NCBI GenBank assembly: GCA_037388465.1
Contig: JARRKE010000016.1
Coordinates: forward strand, 1 to 35,671
Direction of reading: 5' to 3'
Source: Gammaproteobacteria bacterium
GTDB lineage: Bacteria > Pseudomonadota > Gammaproteobacteria > SpSt-1174
Length of the DNA stretch: 35,671 nucleotides
Under the pieces are notes generated by a model. That model was not told the origin of the DNA. It ran no database searches and was given only the letters and a program-made list of their open reading frames with translations. Made by a program: the position numbers and the translations under genes. Each line of letters begins with the position of its first letter. Within the stretch, counting starts at the first letter, position 1. Positions 1 through 9,103 of this stretch are shown in pieces.

Positions 1-539
1 TCGCCGTCCATGCTGAACACGCCGTCGGTGAGGACCAGCCGTTCGCGGGCCGCGGACCCGGCGAGGCGGGTTTCCAGGTCGTTCGCATCACCATGGGCGT
101 AGCGGGTGAAACGCGCGCCGGACAGCAGTCCGGCGTCAAGCAGCGAGGCGTGGTTGAGGCGGTCCTCGAATATCGCATCGCCGCGTCCAACCAGCGCCTG
201 GGCCACGCCCAGGTTGGCCATGTAGCCGGTGGAGAACAACAGGGCACGTGGACGGCCGGTGAACGCCGCCAGCGCTTCCTCGAGACGGTGGTGGGCGGCG
301 GTATGGCCGTTGACCAGGTGGGCGGCGCCGGCCCCGGCGCCCCAGCGCTCGAGGCCGGCCTTGAAGGCGGCCACCACCTGCGGATGGTTGGCCAGCCCCA
401 GGTAGTCGTTGCTGCAAAAGGCCAGCACCGGCCGGCCGTCGATGACCTGTTCCGGGCCCTGCGGGCTATCCACGATACGCCGGCTGCGGTACAGACCCTG
501 GCTGCGGCGGGATGTGAGCTCGGCGCGCAGGTCCTTCAT
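1..539 (-). CDS. bioF: 8-amino-7-oxononanoate synthase, N-terminal half (partial at window edge)
   Basis: PLP enzyme of biotin synthesis that condenses pimeloyl-ACP or pimeloyl-CoA with L-alanine to give KAPA (8-amino-7-oxononanoate). Reading the minus strand from an ATG at 539 gives about 179 residues, running off the left edge before the PLP lysine. Visible family features are the N-terminal LYRSRR segment, [24 protein letters not shown], the [10 protein letters not shown] stretch, [11 protein letters not shown] and [13 protein letters not shown]. The family is about 385 residues, so a little under half is present. The start lies 4 nt after the permease stop (544) with no clear Shine-Dalgarno sequence, suggesting translational coupling. 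Identification is secure from motifs; integrity of the rest cannot be judged. Confidence 0.93.
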   Translation of the reverse strand, partial: MKDLRAELTSRRSQGLYRSRRIVDSPQGPEQVIDGRPVLAFCSNDYLGLANHPQVVAAFKAGLERWGAGAGAAHLVNGHTAAHHRLEEALAAFTGRPRALLFSTGYMANLGVAQALVGRGDAIFEDRLNHASLLDAGLLSGARFTRYAHGDANDLETRLAGSAARERLVLTDGVFSMDG

Positions 540-543
540 CAGG

Positions 544-2139
544 TCAGGGCGCGGCCTGCTCCGGTGCGCTGATCAGTTGCTCGAGGTATTCCGCACTGTC
601 CTCGGCGCGCACGCCGGTGGCCAGCGCCAGGCCCATGATGACCAGGCTGAACACGGCACTGATCAGCATGTCCTCGCCGAAACTGAGTGCACCGTTGCCG
701 CCCAGCGAGGCGGGGCCGTACACCAGCAGCAGCCACAGGCCGATGAAATAGGGGAACACCCAGGCGATCTGCCGCCAGCCGAACGCACCCTTCGGCGCCG
801 CGCGGAACAAATAGTGATAGGCGGTATAGGCCAGGAACATCACCGCGATCATCCCGAACAACACGTTCGCCGTTGCCAGGCCGGTCCACAGAACGATCCA
901 GTTTGAAATGATGAAGGCTGCGGGCGCGAACAGCCACACGAACCGTAACCGGAAGGGGCGCGGGGCATCGGGGAGAGTCCGGCGCAGATGCAGCAGCACG
1001 ATGGGACCGAGCCCGTAGGACAGCACGGTGACCGAAGAGATATAGCCGACCAGTTTTTGCCAGGACGGGAACGGGAAAAAGAAGATCGCGCCCGCGAGGA
1101 AGGTGACTATCAGGGCGCGTACCGGGACGCCATGGCCGTTCACCTCGGCCAGCGACTGCGGCAGGGTGCGCATTTCACCCGCGGCCATGGTGACGCGCGA
1201 GCTGGCCGTGGTGTAGATGAAGCCGGTGCCGCCCGGGGAGGCGATGGCATCGGCGTACAGCACGATTGCCCACCAGGTGGCGCCGACACTCACGCTGAGT
1301 GCGGCCAGGGGACCGGTGACACCGGTGAAATGCAGGCTGCGCCAGTCGTTGCCGATCTGGGCCGGATCGAGCGCCAGCAGGAAGGCGAACTGCAGCCCGA
1401 CGTAGATCAGCGCGGCGATGAGTACCGAGCCGATCACCGCCAGCGGGATGTTGCGCGAGGGGTTGTCCGTCTCGCCCGCCAGGTCGATGGCCTGACGGAA
1501 ACCGAAAAAGCTGAAAATCACCCCGGCGCTGGCGACGGCGGTGAAGATGCCGGAGAACTCGTAATGACCGGCGGCGGCATGCAGGTTCTCGACATGGTGG
1601 GCGTGGCTCAGCAGCACCCCGATGGTCAGTACGGGGATGGCGATCTTCCACCAGGTGGCCGCGCTGTTGATGAGCAGCACCCAGCGGATGGCGAGCAGGT
1701 TGAGGGCGACGATCAGCGCCAGGCAGATGATGGCGGCAAAGAAGCCGAGGTGGGTGAGCAGGCCGCTGTGCGGATCGACAAGCCCCGGCAGGTAGTTGTT
1801 GGCGTAGGTGAGCACCGCCATGACTTCGACCGGTGCGATGGTCACGTAGCCGAAGAACAGGATCCAGCCCCATATCCGGCCGAGCAGGTCACCGTGGCTC
1901 AGGTGACTGAGGTGAACCAGGGCGCCGCTCTTGGGCAGCAGCGTGACGAGTTCGGAGTAGACCAGGGCGAGCAGCAGGACGGCGACGGCGCCGATGATCC
2001 AGGACCACATGCTTAACGGTCCGGCGAGCTTGGCGGCATGCAGGGAGCCGAACAGCCAACCGGACCCGATCATGCCGCCCAGGCTTGCGTAAAGCAGGCC
2101 GACGGGGCCGGCCTCCTTGCGAAGTCTGCGTTCAGTCAC
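544..2139 (-). CDS. APC-superfamily amino acid/amine permease in the biotin block
   Basis: 531-residue polytopic inner-membrane protein. The N-terminal [18 protein letters not shown] is the hallmark TM1 of APC (amino acid-polyamine-organocation) permeases, followed by about a dozen hydrophobic segments. [21 protein letters not shown] in the middle matches the conserved APC segment after TM6. It starts with GTG behind a strong AAAGGAGG ribosome site 7 nt upstream. The gene lies between bioB and bioF, 4 nt from bioF, so it is very probably co-expressed with KAPA synthase. Substrate cannot be read from sequence. Alanine (the BioF substrate), another amino acid or a biotin intermediate are possible; yeast Bio5, a KAPA/DAPA permease, belongs to the same superfamily. 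The family call is firm, the substrate is inference. Confidence 0.88.
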   Translation of the reverse strand: MTERRLRKEAGPVGLLYASLGGMIGSGWLFGSLHAAKLAGPLSMWSWIIGAVAVLLLALVYSELVTLLPKSGALVHLSHLSHGDLLGRIWGWILFFGYVTIAPVEVMAVLTYANNYLPGLVDPHSGLLTHLGFFAAIICLALIVALNLLAIRWVLLINSAATWWKIAIPVLTIGVLLSHAHHVENLHAAAGHYEFSGIFTAVASAGVIFSFFGFRQAIDLAGETDNPSRNIPLAVIGSVLIAALIYVGLQFAFLLALDPAQIGNDWRSLHFTGVTGPLAALSVSVGATWWAIVLYADAIASPGGTGFIYTTASSRVTMAAGEMRTLPQSLAEVNGHGVPVRALIVTFLAGAIFFFPFPSWQKLVGYISSVTVLSYGLGPIVLLHLRRTLPDAPRPFRLRFVWLFAPAAFIISNWIVLWTGLATANVLFGMIAVMFLAYTAYHYLFRAAPKGAFGWRQIAWVFPYFIGLWLLLVYGPASLGGNGALSFGEDMLISAVFSLVIMGLALATGVRAEDSAEYLEQLISAPEQAAP

Positions 2140-2224
2140 GTGCGTTCCTCCTTTGTGTTCCCGGCAGGCTGTTGATGCCGCTCAGGCGAGTACGAGAGAA
2201 GGAAAAATCGGGCGAACAAGCGCA

Positions 2225-2241
2225 GTTTACATGTCGTAAAC
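2225..2241. promoter_or_regulatory. Palindrome GTTTAC-N5-GTAAAC upstream of the permease-bioF unit
   Basis: Perfect 6-bp arms around a 5-bp spacer, 84-100 bp upstream of the permease GTG. The left arm is part of an 11-mer, GCGCAGTTTAC (2220-2230), that recurs at 3745-3755 just upstream of the first gene of the bioB unit. Both sites face genes on the minus strand. The half-site resembles part of the BirA box (TGTAAAC), but the arm orientation and spacing differ from the classical operator. A shared repressor site is plausible but unproven. Confidence 0.4.
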
Positions 2242-2297
2242 GAGCATTATGAGCCTGATTTTGAAGCCCTATCGTGCCGCATGAGTAGACAACAACA

Positions 2298-2317
2298 GCC
2301 TGTCAGAGTGGACAGGC
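2298..2317 (-). terminator. Hairpin downstream of bioB
   Basis: Perfect 7-bp stem (GCCTGTC paired with GACAGGC) with a 6-nt loop, 21 nt beyond the bioB stop. On the minus strand it is followed by TGTTGTTGT rather than a pure T tract, so it would be at best a weak or attenuating terminator. It separates bioB from the permease-bioF pair, which has its own strong ribosome site. Confidence 0.35.
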
Positions 2318-2337
2318 CCGGTCTGACGCACCTTGAC

Positions 2338-3321
2338 TCAGGCCGTTTGGGATTGCGCCTCGCTGGTGTGGTGTCCTTCCTCCACCTGTATGCCCAGCCG
2401 GTCGAACAGCACGAGGTCGTGGTTTTCGCTGGGATTGGGCGTGGTCAGGAGCTTGTCACCATAAAAGATCGAGTTGGCGCCTGCAAAAAAGCACAGCGCC
2501 TGCAGTTCGTCGCTCATCTCGGTGCGGCCGGCCGACAGGCGCACGTACGAGGCGGGCATGAGAATGCGCGCGCAGGCGATGATGCGCACGAACTCGATCG
2601 GATCGAGCTCGGGGGTGCCGGCCAGCGGGGTACCTTCGACCTGCACCAGATTGTTGATCGGCACCGATTCCGGATGACGCGGCAGGTTGGCGAGCTGCTG
2701 GAGCAGGCCGGCGCGGTCCGGGCGCGATTCGCCCATGCCGAGAATTCCGCCGCTGCACACGTTGATGCCGGCGTCCCGTACATGTTCCAGCGTTTCCAGC
2801 CGGTCCTGGTAGATGCGGGTGGTGATGACGTTGCCGTAGAACTCCGGCGAGGTGTCCAGGTTGTGGTTGTAATAGTCGAGCCCGGCCTGCTTGAGACGCT
2901 GGCTCTGGCGTTCGGTGAGCATGCCCAGGGTGACGCAGGTCTCGAGACCCTCGGCGCGCACGGCCTCGATCATCTCGACCACACGTTCCAGGTTCTTGTC
3001 GGTCGGATTGCGCCACGCGGCACCCATGCAGAAACGGCTGGCGCCGTTGGCCCTGGCGTTGCGCGCGGCCTCCACGACCTCGTCCAGCGGCAGCAGGCGC
3101 TCGGGTTCCAACTCGGTGTGATGATGGGCGCTTTGCGGGCAATAGCCGCAATCCTCGGGGCAGGCGCCGGTCTTGATGGACAGCAGGCTGCTGACCTGGA
3201 CCTTGTTGGGGTCGAAGTGTTCGCGGTGCACGCGCTGGGCCTCGAACAACAGGTCGTTCAGCGGGCGGTTCATGAGGGCCAGGATCTCGTCCCGGCTCCA
3301 GTCGTGTCGAATGTCAGTCAT
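2338..3321 (-). CDS. bioB: Biotin synthase
   Basis: Radical SAM enzyme that inserts sulfur into dethiobiotin, the last step of biotin synthesis. 327 residues, the normal family length. The SAM-cluster motif CxxxCxxC is C54-x3-C58-x2-C61 in [47 protein letters not shown] and [10 protein letters not shown] are further conserved BioB segments, carrying 2Fe-2S and substrate contacts. The ATG at 3321 lies inside the end of the upstream membrane-protein gene (8-bp overlap), with no separate Shine-Dalgarno sequence, so it is probably translated by coupling. Downstream come a hairpin and a 198-bp gap before the permease. Identification is unambiguous. Confidence 0.98.
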   Translation of the reverse strand: MTDIRHDWSRDEILALMNRPLNDLLFEAQRVHREHFDPNKVQVSSLLSIKTGACPEDCGYCPQSAHHHTELEPERLLPLDEVVEAARNARANGASRFCMGAAWRNPTDKNLERVVEMIEAVRAEGLETCVTLGMLTERQSQRLKQAGLDYYNHNLDTSPEFYGNVITTRIYQDRLETLEHVRDAGINVCSGGILGMGESRPDRAGLLQQLANLPRHPESVPINNLVQVEGTPLAGTPELDPIEFVRIIACARILMPASYVRLSAGRTEMSDELQALCFFAGANSIFYGDKLLTTPNPSENHDLVLFDRLGIQVEEGHHTSEAQSQTA

Positions 3322-3715
3322 GAGGCGGTAACGGGGGTTCGTCTTCGGGCACCTCGATGTCCTCCCAGGGTTCCTTGTAGCGGATCCGGTAGAGGTAGTA
3401 ACCGGAAATGGGAAGAATCAGCGCCACGGTGAATATCCAGTAAATGATGAAGTAGTTGATCTTGGGCGGGAAATAGGTCCCCACCGGGATCAGCACGCAC
3501 AGCAGACCGTAGAACAGGTAGGCGCCGCGGTGGACGTAAAAGCCGACGCGCGGATTGGGGTGGTGGCTGGTGAATACGTACACGGCCATCGACGCCCCGA
3601 ACCAGAAAATGAGCAATGGGAAAGGAATCAGCACCGAAATGATGTTCCCCCAATGAAACCACTGCGCAGCGGAGCGTGCAGACTCCGCCTTGATGACCTT
3701 GTAACCGGCCGTCAT
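3314..3715 (-). CDS. Small membrane protein of unknown function, coupled to bioB
   Basis: 133-residue protein with three evident transmembrane segments: about residues 25-48 ([23 protein letters not shown]), 65-82 ([19 protein letters not shown]) and 87-108 ([23 protein letters not shown]). It has an acidic, proline-rich tail ([16 protein letters not shown]). I recognise no named family or catalytic motif. ATG at 3715 has AAGGG 5 nt upstream. Its 3' end overlaps bioB by 8 bp, so the two are almost certainly one transcript and this protein leads the operon. An accessory role linked to biotin, or simple membrane housekeeping, are both possible. Confidence 0.75.
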   Translation of the reverse strand: MTAGYKVIKAESARSAAQWFHWGNIISVLIPFPLLIFWFGASMAVYVFTSHHPNPRVGFYVHRGAYLFYGLLCVLIPVGTYFPPKINYFIIYWIFTVALILPISGYYLYRIRYKEPWEDIEVPEDEPPLPPHD

Positions 3716-3744
3716 GACTGCCCTTTCGGTGACTACTGCAAAGT

Positions 3745-3755
3745 GCGCAGTTTAC
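3745..3755. promoter_or_regulatory. Second copy of the 11-mer GCGCAGTTTAC, upstream of the bioB unit
   Basis: Identical to 2220-2230, 30-40 bp upstream of the 133-aa gene start. It also sits within a short inverted repeat, ACTGC-N7-GCAGT (3735-3751). Its position would allow it to overlap a promoter or act as an operator. Statistical support is modest for an 11-mer, but both copies lie upstream of genes in the same pathway block. Confidence 0.3.
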
Positions 3756-3833
3756 CACCGCCTGAGGCTGCATGCGTTTGTCCGGCATCAAGGGATTCTG
3801 GCATCCGGGCCGGCGAGTCTTTACCTTAGCCGC

Positions 3834-4538
3834 ATGCGTATCAGGGATCGATTGCTGGATGTGTTGTATCCGCCGCGCTGTCTGGTCTGCGGCCAGGGGG
3901 GCGTGCCGGGGCGGGATTTGTGCCTCGCCTGCGCCGCGGAACTGCCCTGGCAGGGACATGCCTGCACGCACTGCGCCCTGCCGCTGCCGGCAGGTTCCTC
4001 TGAGCGCTGCGGGCGCTGCCAGCGTCGCCGCCCGGCTTTTGACAGTGCCCGCGCCGTGTTCGAGTACCGGCCGCCGCTGGACAGCCTCCTGCCGCGCCTC
4101 AAGTACGGGGCGCGCCTCAGTCACGGGCGGCTGCTGGGACAACTGATGGCGGAGCGCCTGGCGCCGGGTCTGGAGATGCGGCCCGACTGCGTGCTTCCCG
4201 TGCCGCTGCATCGGCGCCGTCTGACGGAACGCGGCTTCAATCAGGCCCTGGAGCTGGCCCGTCCGGTGGCGCGTGCGCTGGGTGTACCGTTGGCGATGGA
4301 TGGAGTGCGGCGAGTGCGTTCCACGCCGCCTCAGGTGGGGCTGGCCGCCAAGGCCCGGCGCGCCAATCTGCGCGGCGCCTTCGAACTCCGGTCGGGGTTC
4401 CGGCCTGCTCATGTCCTGATCGTCGACGACGTGATGACCACGGGCGCGACCGTGGACGAACTGGCGCGGGTGCTGAAGCGCGCGGGCGTAAGGCGGGTGG
4501 ACGTGTGGGCCTGTGCGCGGGCCGCGCCCGGCAAATGA
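3834..4538 (+). CDS. comF: ComF-family phosphoribosyltransferase-like protein
   Basis: 234 residues from the ATG at 3834. The N terminus carries a zinc-ribbon-like set of cysteines (CLVCGQGG, DLCLACA, CTHCALPLP, RCGRC) followed by a type I PRTase domain with the PRPP loop VLIVDDVMTTGATVDEL. ComF proteins act in uptake of transforming DNA in competent bacteria; many non-competent gammaproteobacteria keep the gene. An in-frame ATG exists 120 nt upstream, but the added 40 residues are not family-like and would overlap the region upstream of the divergent 133-aa gene. The gene is convergent with ubiA. The spacing upstream of the ATG shows no good Shine-Dalgarno sequence, so the exact start is less certain than the gene. 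Confidence 0.93.
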   Translation: MRIRDRLLDVLYPPRCLVCGQGGVPGRDLCLACAAELPWQGHACTHCALPLPAGSSERCGRCQRRRPAFDSARAVFEYRPPLDSLLPRLKYGARLSHGRLLGQLMAERLAPGLEMRPDCVLPVPLHRRRLTERGFNQALELARPVARALGVPLAMDGVRRVRSTPPQVGLAAKARRANLRGAFELRSGFRPAHVLIVDDVMTTGATVDELARVLKRAGVRRVDVWACARAAPGK

Positions 4539-4559
4539 GGCGTCTGGAATGCCCCGTGC

Positions 4560-5477
4560 TCAGCGCAGGGCGTAGTCCAGCGCCATGCCGACGAAGACCG
4601 CGAACCCGAACCAGTTGTTGTTGAGGAAGGCGCGGAAACAGGCCATCGGCTCGCGGTTGCGCACCAGCCACTGTTCGTAGACGGCGAAGCCGGCGGCGAC
4701 CAGCAGGCCGAGGTGATAGTAAAGGCCCAGGCCGGCCTGCTGCCCGACCAGATACAGGGAGAGCAGGACCAATGCCTGCAGGATGCCCACCAGCAGCTTG
4801 TCATAGCGTCCGAACAGGATGGCTGTCGATTTGACGCCGATCTTGAGGTCGTCCTCGCGGTCGGTCATGGCATACATCGTGTCGTAGGCCGTCGACCAGA
4901 TGATGTTGGTCAGAAACAGCAGCCAGATCGTCTGGGTCGGGAAGTGGCCGGTCTGGGCGGCATAGGCCATGGGGATACCCCAGCCGAAGGCCGCGCCCAG
5001 GTGCACCTGCGGCAGGTAGTGATAACGCTTCATGAACGGGTAGGTGGCGGCCAGAACCGCGCCGCCGAGCGACAGCCACACGGTGAGGCGGTTCATCAGC
5101 AGCACCAGCCCGAAGGCGACCAGCGCCAGCACCACGAACACCCCGATCGCCTCGCGCGGACGGATGCGTCCGGCGGCCAGCGGCCGGTTGCTGGTGCGGG
5201 CCACGCTGCCGTCGAAATCGCGGTCCGCATAGTCGTTGATGGCGCAACCGGCGGAGCGCATCACGAACACACCGATTACGAACACCGCCAGCACCAGCAG
5301 GTTCGGCACGCCCTTGGCGGCGATCCACAACGACCACAGGGTGGGCCAGAGCAGCAGCAGCGAACCGATCGGCTTGTCGAGCCGGGTCAGCAGGGCGTAC
5401 TGGTGCAGGCGTTCCAGCACGAAGCTCACGCGGGGCGAGGCGCGCCAGTCTGCGAATCTCTGCCTGAAGGTGTCCAC
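4560..5477 (-). CDS. ubiA: 4-hydroxybenzoate polyprenyltransferase
   Basis: Integral membrane enzyme that prenylates 4-hydroxybenzoate in ubiquinone synthesis. 305 residues with the two Mg-diphosphate motifs [15 protein letters not shown] and [16 protein letters not shown], plus [18 protein letters not shown] near the N terminus and about eight hydrophobic helices. It starts with GTG; no ATG is available before the conserved region, and the ribosome site is weak. It is convergent with comF (21-nt gap, no clear hairpin) and divergent from gor. No ubiC is adjacent. This is a separate protein from the UbiA-superfamily prenyltransferase at the right edge. Confidence 0.96.
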   Translation of the reverse strand: MDTFRQRFADWRASPRVSFVLERLHQYALLTRLDKPIGSLLLLWPTLWSLWIAAKGVPNLLVLAVFVIGVFVMRSAGCAINDYADRDFDGSVARTSNRPLAAGRIRPREAIGVFVVLALVAFGLVLLMNRLTVWLSLGGAVLAATYPFMKRYHYLPQVHLGAAFGWGIPMAYAAQTGHFPTQTIWLLFLTNIIWSTAYDTMYAMTDREDDLKIGVKSTAILFGRYDKLLVGILQALVLLSLYLVGQQAGLGLYYHLGLLVAAGFAVYEQWLVRNREPMACFRAFLNNNWFGFAVFVGMALDYALR

Positions 5478-5630
5478 GGTGGTCGGGTGATCCGGTGTTT
5501 CGGGCTGACGATTCTAACAAAGGCGCGGCTATCGGCGGGCCGGCGCGAGGGCTTTCGGCAATCGCTGCGGCCCGAACGGCATGCGGCAAACGTCATACAA
5601 TGGTGCGCACGTACATCTCACGGACAGACC

Positions 5631-6977
5631 ATGAAACAGTTTGATCTGATTGCAATCGGCGGCGGCAGCGGCGGGCTTTCGGTGGCCGAACGCGCCGCCG
5701 CCTACGGGGCCAAATGCGCCGTGGTGGAGTCGGGGCGCCTCGGCGGTACCTGCGTGAACGTCGGTTGCGTACCCAAAAAAGTGATGTGGTATGGAGCGGA
5801 ATTCGCCCACGCCCTGACGGACGCGCCGGACTACGGGTTCGACCTGCAGCAGGGTGGCTTCGACTGGGGCGAGCTGGTGCGCAAACGCGAGGCCTATATC
5901 AGCGGTATCAACGCCTGGTACCACACCTATTTGTCCGACTCCGACATCGAGGAGATTCCGGGATACGCCCGTTTCGTCGACGCCCATACCCTGGAGGTGG
6001 ACGGCGAGCGCCTGCGGGCGGACCACATCGTGATCGCCAGCGGTGGCCGGCCTTCCATACCGGACGTAAAAGGAGCGGAACACGGCATTACATCGGACGG
6101 ATTTTTCGAGCTGCAGACTCAGCCGCGTAACGTGGCAGTGATAGGCGCCGGCTACATTGCGGTGGAGCTGGCCGGTGTTCTGAATGCCCTGGGTTCAGAG
6201 GTCAGCCTGTACCTGCGGCGCGAACACTTCCTGCGCAGTTTCGACGACATGCTGCGCGAGACCCTGATGGAGTGCATGGTGGAGGAGGGAGTGAACATCT
6301 TCCCGCGTACCCAGGTGCGGGAGGTGGTCAGGGAACAGGACGGCAGTCTCACCCTGGACTGCGATCAGGGCCATCGCACCGAAGGTTTCGATACCGTGAT
6401 CTGGGCCATCGGCCGCGATCCGAATACGGCCGACCTAGATCTGGAAAAAACCGGCGTAATCCACGACGCGGACGGCTACATCCCCACCGACCGCTTTCAG
6501 AACACCAATGTGGACGGAATCTACGCCATCGGCGACGTCACCGGGCGTGCCCAGCTGACGCCGGTTGCGATCGCCGCGGGCCGGCGGCTGGCCGATCGCC
6601 TGTTCGGCGGCAAGCCGGAGCGTCACCTGAACTACGAGAACATTCCCAGCGTCGTGTTCAGTCATCCGCCCATCGGCACCGTCGGCCTGACCGAGGACGA
6701 GGCCCGCGAACTGCACGGCAGTGCGGTGAAGGTGTATCAGACGCGCTTCACGCCGATGTCGCACGCCTTCACCGAGCGCAAGATGCGCACGGCGATGAAG
6801 CTGGTGACGGTGGGCGCGCACGAGAAGGTGGTGGGCTGCCATATCATCGGCCCCGGCGCCGACGAAATGCTGCAGGGCTTTGCCGTAGCCATCCGCATGG
6901 GGGCGACCAAGCAGGATTTCGACGACACGGTGGCGATCCATCCCACCAGCGCCGAGGAACTCGTGACCATGCGGTGA
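5631..6977 (+). CDS. gor: Glutathione-disulfide reductase
   Basis: FAD/NADPH enzyme that reduces oxidised glutathione in the cytoplasm. 448 residues from the ATG at 5631. FAD site [14 protein letters not shown] (residues 10-24); redox disulfide C41-VNVG-C46 in [18 protein letters not shown] site [13 protein letters not shown] followed by the arginines in [14 protein letters not shown]; second FAD motif [16 protein letters not shown]; and the C-terminal [13 protein letters not shown] with the catalytic His. These favour glutathione reductase over dihydrolipoamide dehydrogenase. The reading frame is open for another 918 nt upstream, but that stretch is only antisense to ubiA. TACAAT at 5596-5601 is a possible -10 element without a good -35. 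Confidence 0.96.
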   Translation: MKQFDLIAIGGGSGGLSVAERAAAYGAKCAVVESGRLGGTCVNVGCVPKKVMWYGAEFAHALTDAPDYGFDLQQGGFDWGELVRKREAYISGINAWYHTYLSDSDIEEIPGYARFVDAHTLEVDGERLRADHIVIASGGRPSIPDVKGAEHGITSDGFFELQTQPRNVAVIGAGYIAVELAGVLNALGSEVSLYLRREHFLRSFDDMLRETLMECMVEEGVNIFPRTQVREVVREQDGSLTLDCDQGHRTEGFDTVIWAIGRDPNTADLDLEKTGVIHDADGYIPTDRFQNTNVDGIYAIGDVTGRAQLTPVAIAAGRRLADRLFGGKPERHLNYENIPSVVFSHPPIGTVGLTEDEARELHGSAVKVYQTRFTPMSHAFTERKMRTAMKLVTVGAHEKVVGCHIIGPGADEMLQGFAVAIRMGATKQDFDDTVAIHPTSAEELVTMR

Positions 6978-6987
6978 ACGATCCGGC

Positions 6988-7722
6988 ATGACGCAGGCGC
7001 CACCGCAGATACGGATCGGAACGTCGGGCTGGGTGTACCCGCACTGGCGCGACGCCTTTTATCCCGCCGGCCTGCCGCAAGCCGACTGGCTGCGCTATTA
7101 CGCGGCCAGGCTGCATTCGGTGGAGATCAACGGCAGCTTCTATCGACTGCCCGGCGAGGCCGCGGTGGCGGACTGGTGCGACGAGGTGTCGCAGGACTTC
7201 GTATTCGCCGTCAAGGCCAGCCGCTACATCACGCACATGAAAAAACTGCGCGAGCCGGAAGCCACCTGGCCGCCGTTCATCGAACGCATGGCCGGGCTCG
7301 GTAAGCACCTGGGACCGATCCTGTTCCAATTGCCGCCCCGCTGGCGGGTCAATCTCGAACGCCTGCAGGGGCTGCTCGAAGCGCTGGGCGGCAAATACCG
7401 CGCCGCCTTCGAGTTTCGCGATCCCAGTTGGTTCGACGACCGCGTCTACGCGTTGCTGGAAAAACACGGCGCGGCGCTTTGCATCTACGAACTCGCAGGC
7501 TTCAAGTCGCCGCACGAAGTCACCGCGGATTTCGTCTACCTGCGCCTGCATGGACCGAGTGGTGCCTATCAGGGCTGCTACAGCCCGCAGCGCTTGAGCG
7601 CCTGGGCCAGACGATTGCACGACTGGCAGGCGCAGGGACGCGGCGTGTACTGTTATTTCGACAACGACGAGGCGGGCTACGCCGCGCACAACGCCCTGCA
7701 GTTGCAGCGTTATATGCGGTAA
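6988..7722 (+). CDS. DUF72 (YecE-like) protein
   Basis: 244-residue member of the DUF72 family, predicted TIM-barrel proteins of unknown function. Family segments seen are IRIGTSGWVYPHWRDAFYP at the N terminus, VEINGSFYRLP, FVFAVKASRYITHMKKL, LGPILFQLPPRW, FEFRDPSWF, the FVYLRLHGPSGAYQGCY stretch and YCYFDNDEAGYAAHNAL near the C terminus. It begins 10 nt after the gor stop, so the two are probably co-transcribed. No biochemical role is established for the family. Confidence 0.9.
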   Translation: MTQAPPQIRIGTSGWVYPHWRDAFYPAGLPQADWLRYYAARLHSVEINGSFYRLPGEAAVADWCDEVSQDFVFAVKASRYITHMKKLREPEATWPPFIERMAGLGKHLGPILFQLPPRWRVNLERLQGLLEALGGKYRAAFEFRDPSWFDDRVYALLEKHGAALCIYELAGFKSPHEVTADFVYLRLHGPSGAYQGCYSPQRLSAWARRLHDWQAQGRGVYCYFDNDEAGYAAHNALQLQRYMR

Positions 7723-7752
7723 CTTTTTATTCTCTCACTGAAGGAGTCGCGC

Positions 7753-8286
7753 ATGGCGTTGAGGCCGTTCGAATCCAGGACACCGCAGATTGCGGCGACA
7801 GCATTCGTGGACGATACAGCCGTGGTCTGCGGCGACGTCACCTTGGGCGAGGACAGTTCCATCTGGCCGCTGTGCGTGCTGCGGGGTGACATCCATACCA
7901 TCCGCATCGGCGCATGCAGCAACATCCAGGACGGCTGCGTGCTGCACGTTTCGCACGATAGCGAATACGTGCCCGGCGGCCATCCGCTGACGGTGGGCAA
8001 TGAGGTGACCATCGGGCACAACGTGACGTTGCATGGTTGCACGGTCGAGGACCGCTGCCTGGTCGGCATGGGCAGCATCGTGCTGGACGGGGCGGTGATT
8101 CGCAGCGGTGCGATGGTGGGGGCGGGCAGCCTGGTGGCGCCGGGACACGAACTGGAAGGCGGCTACCTGTGGCTGGGCTCGCCCGCACGCCGGGTGCGCC
8201 CGCTTACCGACAAGGAAAAAGATTATTTGACGTATTCGGCCGCACATTACGTGCGGCTCAAGAACCGCCACCGCGCCGGCGATTGA
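7753..8286 (+). CDS. Gamma-carbonic-anhydrase-like hexapeptide-repeat protein (YrdA type)
   Basis: 177 residues, nearly all a left-handed beta-helix built from hexapeptide repeats (from about residue 15 to 150). The gamma-CA metal-site pattern is present: RGDIHTIRIGACSNIQDGCVLHVS, then VTIGHNVTLHGCTVED. E. coli YrdA-type proteins share this fold, but carbonic anhydrase activity has often not been demonstrated for them. ATG at 7753 follows GAAGGAG 8 nt upstream. Its 3' end forms the left arm of the terminator before the convergent OmpA-like gene. Family call firm; catalysis uncertain. Confidence 0.9.
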   Translation: MALRPFESRTPQIAATAFVDDTAVVCGDVTLGEDSSIWPLCVLRGDIHTIRIGACSNIQDGCVLHVSHDSEYVPGGHPLTVGNEVTIGHNVTLHGCTVEDRCLVGMGSIVLDGAVIRSGAMVGAGSLVAPGHELEGGYLWLGSPARRVRPLTDKEKDYLTYSAAHYVRLKNRHRAGD

Positions 8287-8304
8287 CGCGGTGGCGGTTT
8301 ATTT
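8263..8304 (+). terminator. Strong hairpin terminator between convergent genes
   Basis: Perfect 13-bp stem: left arm 8263-8275 (AACCGCCACCGCG), 11-nt loop, right arm 8287-8299, then TATTT. The left arm and loop cover the last codons of the gamma-CA-like gene. It lies between convergent genes, so it could act in both directions, but the T-rich side favours the plus strand. Confidence 0.8.
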
Positions 8305-8310
8305 AAGCGC

Positions 8311-9021
8311 TCAGCCCTGGTTGTAGCCGTAGGTGTTTTGTTGCTGCTGCACCGGCACGATGGTGATGGTCACGCGACGGTTTTGCGAGCGGCCCTGTGG
8401 CGTGCTGTTGCTGGCGACGGGGTAGTTCTCCCCGTACCCCACGGCCTTGATGCGGAACGACTGCACGCCCTGGCTGATGAGGTATTTGCCCACGCTGACG
8501 GCGCGCTGCTCGGAAAGCCACTGGTTGTGTTGCTCGGTGCCCGTGCTGTCGGTGTAGCCGGAGATGTCGATCATGGTCTTGTCGTAGTGCTTGAACACCT
8601 TGGACACCGAGTTCAGCACCGGATAGAACTGCGGCTCGACGGCGTACTGGTCGATCGGGAAGGTGATGTCGCTGGGCATCACCAGGATCAGGTTGTTACC
8701 GCTGCGCTGTACGCTGACGCCGGTGCCTTGCAGTTCCCGGCGCAAGGCGTTCTGCTGCTGATCCATGTAGTTGCCGATCGCACCACCGGCCAGTCCGCCG
8801 ATAACGGCGCCGATATAGCGGTTGCGGTCCTGATTGCCCCCGACGTTGTTGCCGATGATCATGCCGGTGATCGCCCCGATCCCGGCGCCGATGGCCGTGC
8901 GGCTGACTTCCTGTTCCCCCGTATAGGGGTTGGTGGTGCAGCCTGCGGCCACGAGGCCGAGGCAGCCGATGGCGGCCCAGGTGACGATGCGGGTGGGGCG
9001 GGAAATGCGATTCAGCTTCAT
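8311..9021 (-). CDS. OmpA-family outer-membrane lipoprotein with glycine zipper (YiaD-like)
   Basis: 236 residues from the ATG at 9021. A lipoprotein signal peptide ends at LGLVAAGC, so mature Cys28 would be lipidated. A glycine-zipper segment follows (IGAGIGAITGMIIGNNVGG and IGAVIGGLAGGAIGNYM). The C-terminal OmpA domain contains the peptidoglycan-binding pattern ISGYTDSTGTEQHNQWLSEQRA and ends in an arginine-rich RSQNRRVTITIVP. It probably anchors the outer membrane to peptidoglycan, like YiaD. An in-frame TTG at 9045 also has a ribosome site (AAGGA), but starting at 9021 gives the standard signal peptide. The gene is convergent with the gamma-CA-like gene and follows aroE on the same strand. 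Confidence 0.92.
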   Translation of the reverse strand: MKLNRISRPTRIVTWAAIGCLGLVAAGCTTNPYTGEQEVSRTAIGAGIGAITGMIIGNNVGGNQDRNRYIGAVIGGLAGGAIGNYMDQQQNALRRELQGTGVSVQRSGNNLILVMPSDITFPIDQYAVEPQFYPVLNSVSKVFKHYDKTMIDISGYTDSTGTEQHNQWLSEQRAVSVGKYLISQGVQSFRIKAVGYGENYPVASNSTPQGRSQNRRVTITIVPVQQQQNTYGYNQG

Positions 9022-9071
9022 GTTCTCAGTCCTCAGACGGATCAAGCGATTGTTCCTTAGTATTGAAGGAG

Positions 9072-9092
9072 CAATGCGTTAGAAACGCAATG
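9072..9092. promoter_or_regulatory. Near-perfect palindrome between aroE and the OmpA-like gene
   Basis: Arms CAATGCGTT and AACGCAATG around a 3-bp centre, with one mismatch in 9 bp. It lies 51 bp upstream of the lipoprotein ATG. Size and symmetry suit a dimeric repressor site; a short hairpin is the alternative. Confidence 0.35.
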
Positions 9093-9103
9093 GTTGACAA
9101 GGT

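Noticed and set aside
93-906. Plus-strand frames opposite bioF and the permease
   Set aside because: Antisense shadows; the minus strand carries full BioF and APC motifs.
2225-2241. Classical BirA operator
   Set aside because: The half-site is similar, but BirA boxes have TGTAAAC and GTTTACA facing each other across about 15 bp. Here the order of arms is reversed and the spacer is 5 bp.
4713-5630. Long N-terminal extension of the gor reading frame
   Set aside because: The extra 306 codons are antisense to ubiA and have biased shadow composition; glutathione reductase homology starts at 5631.
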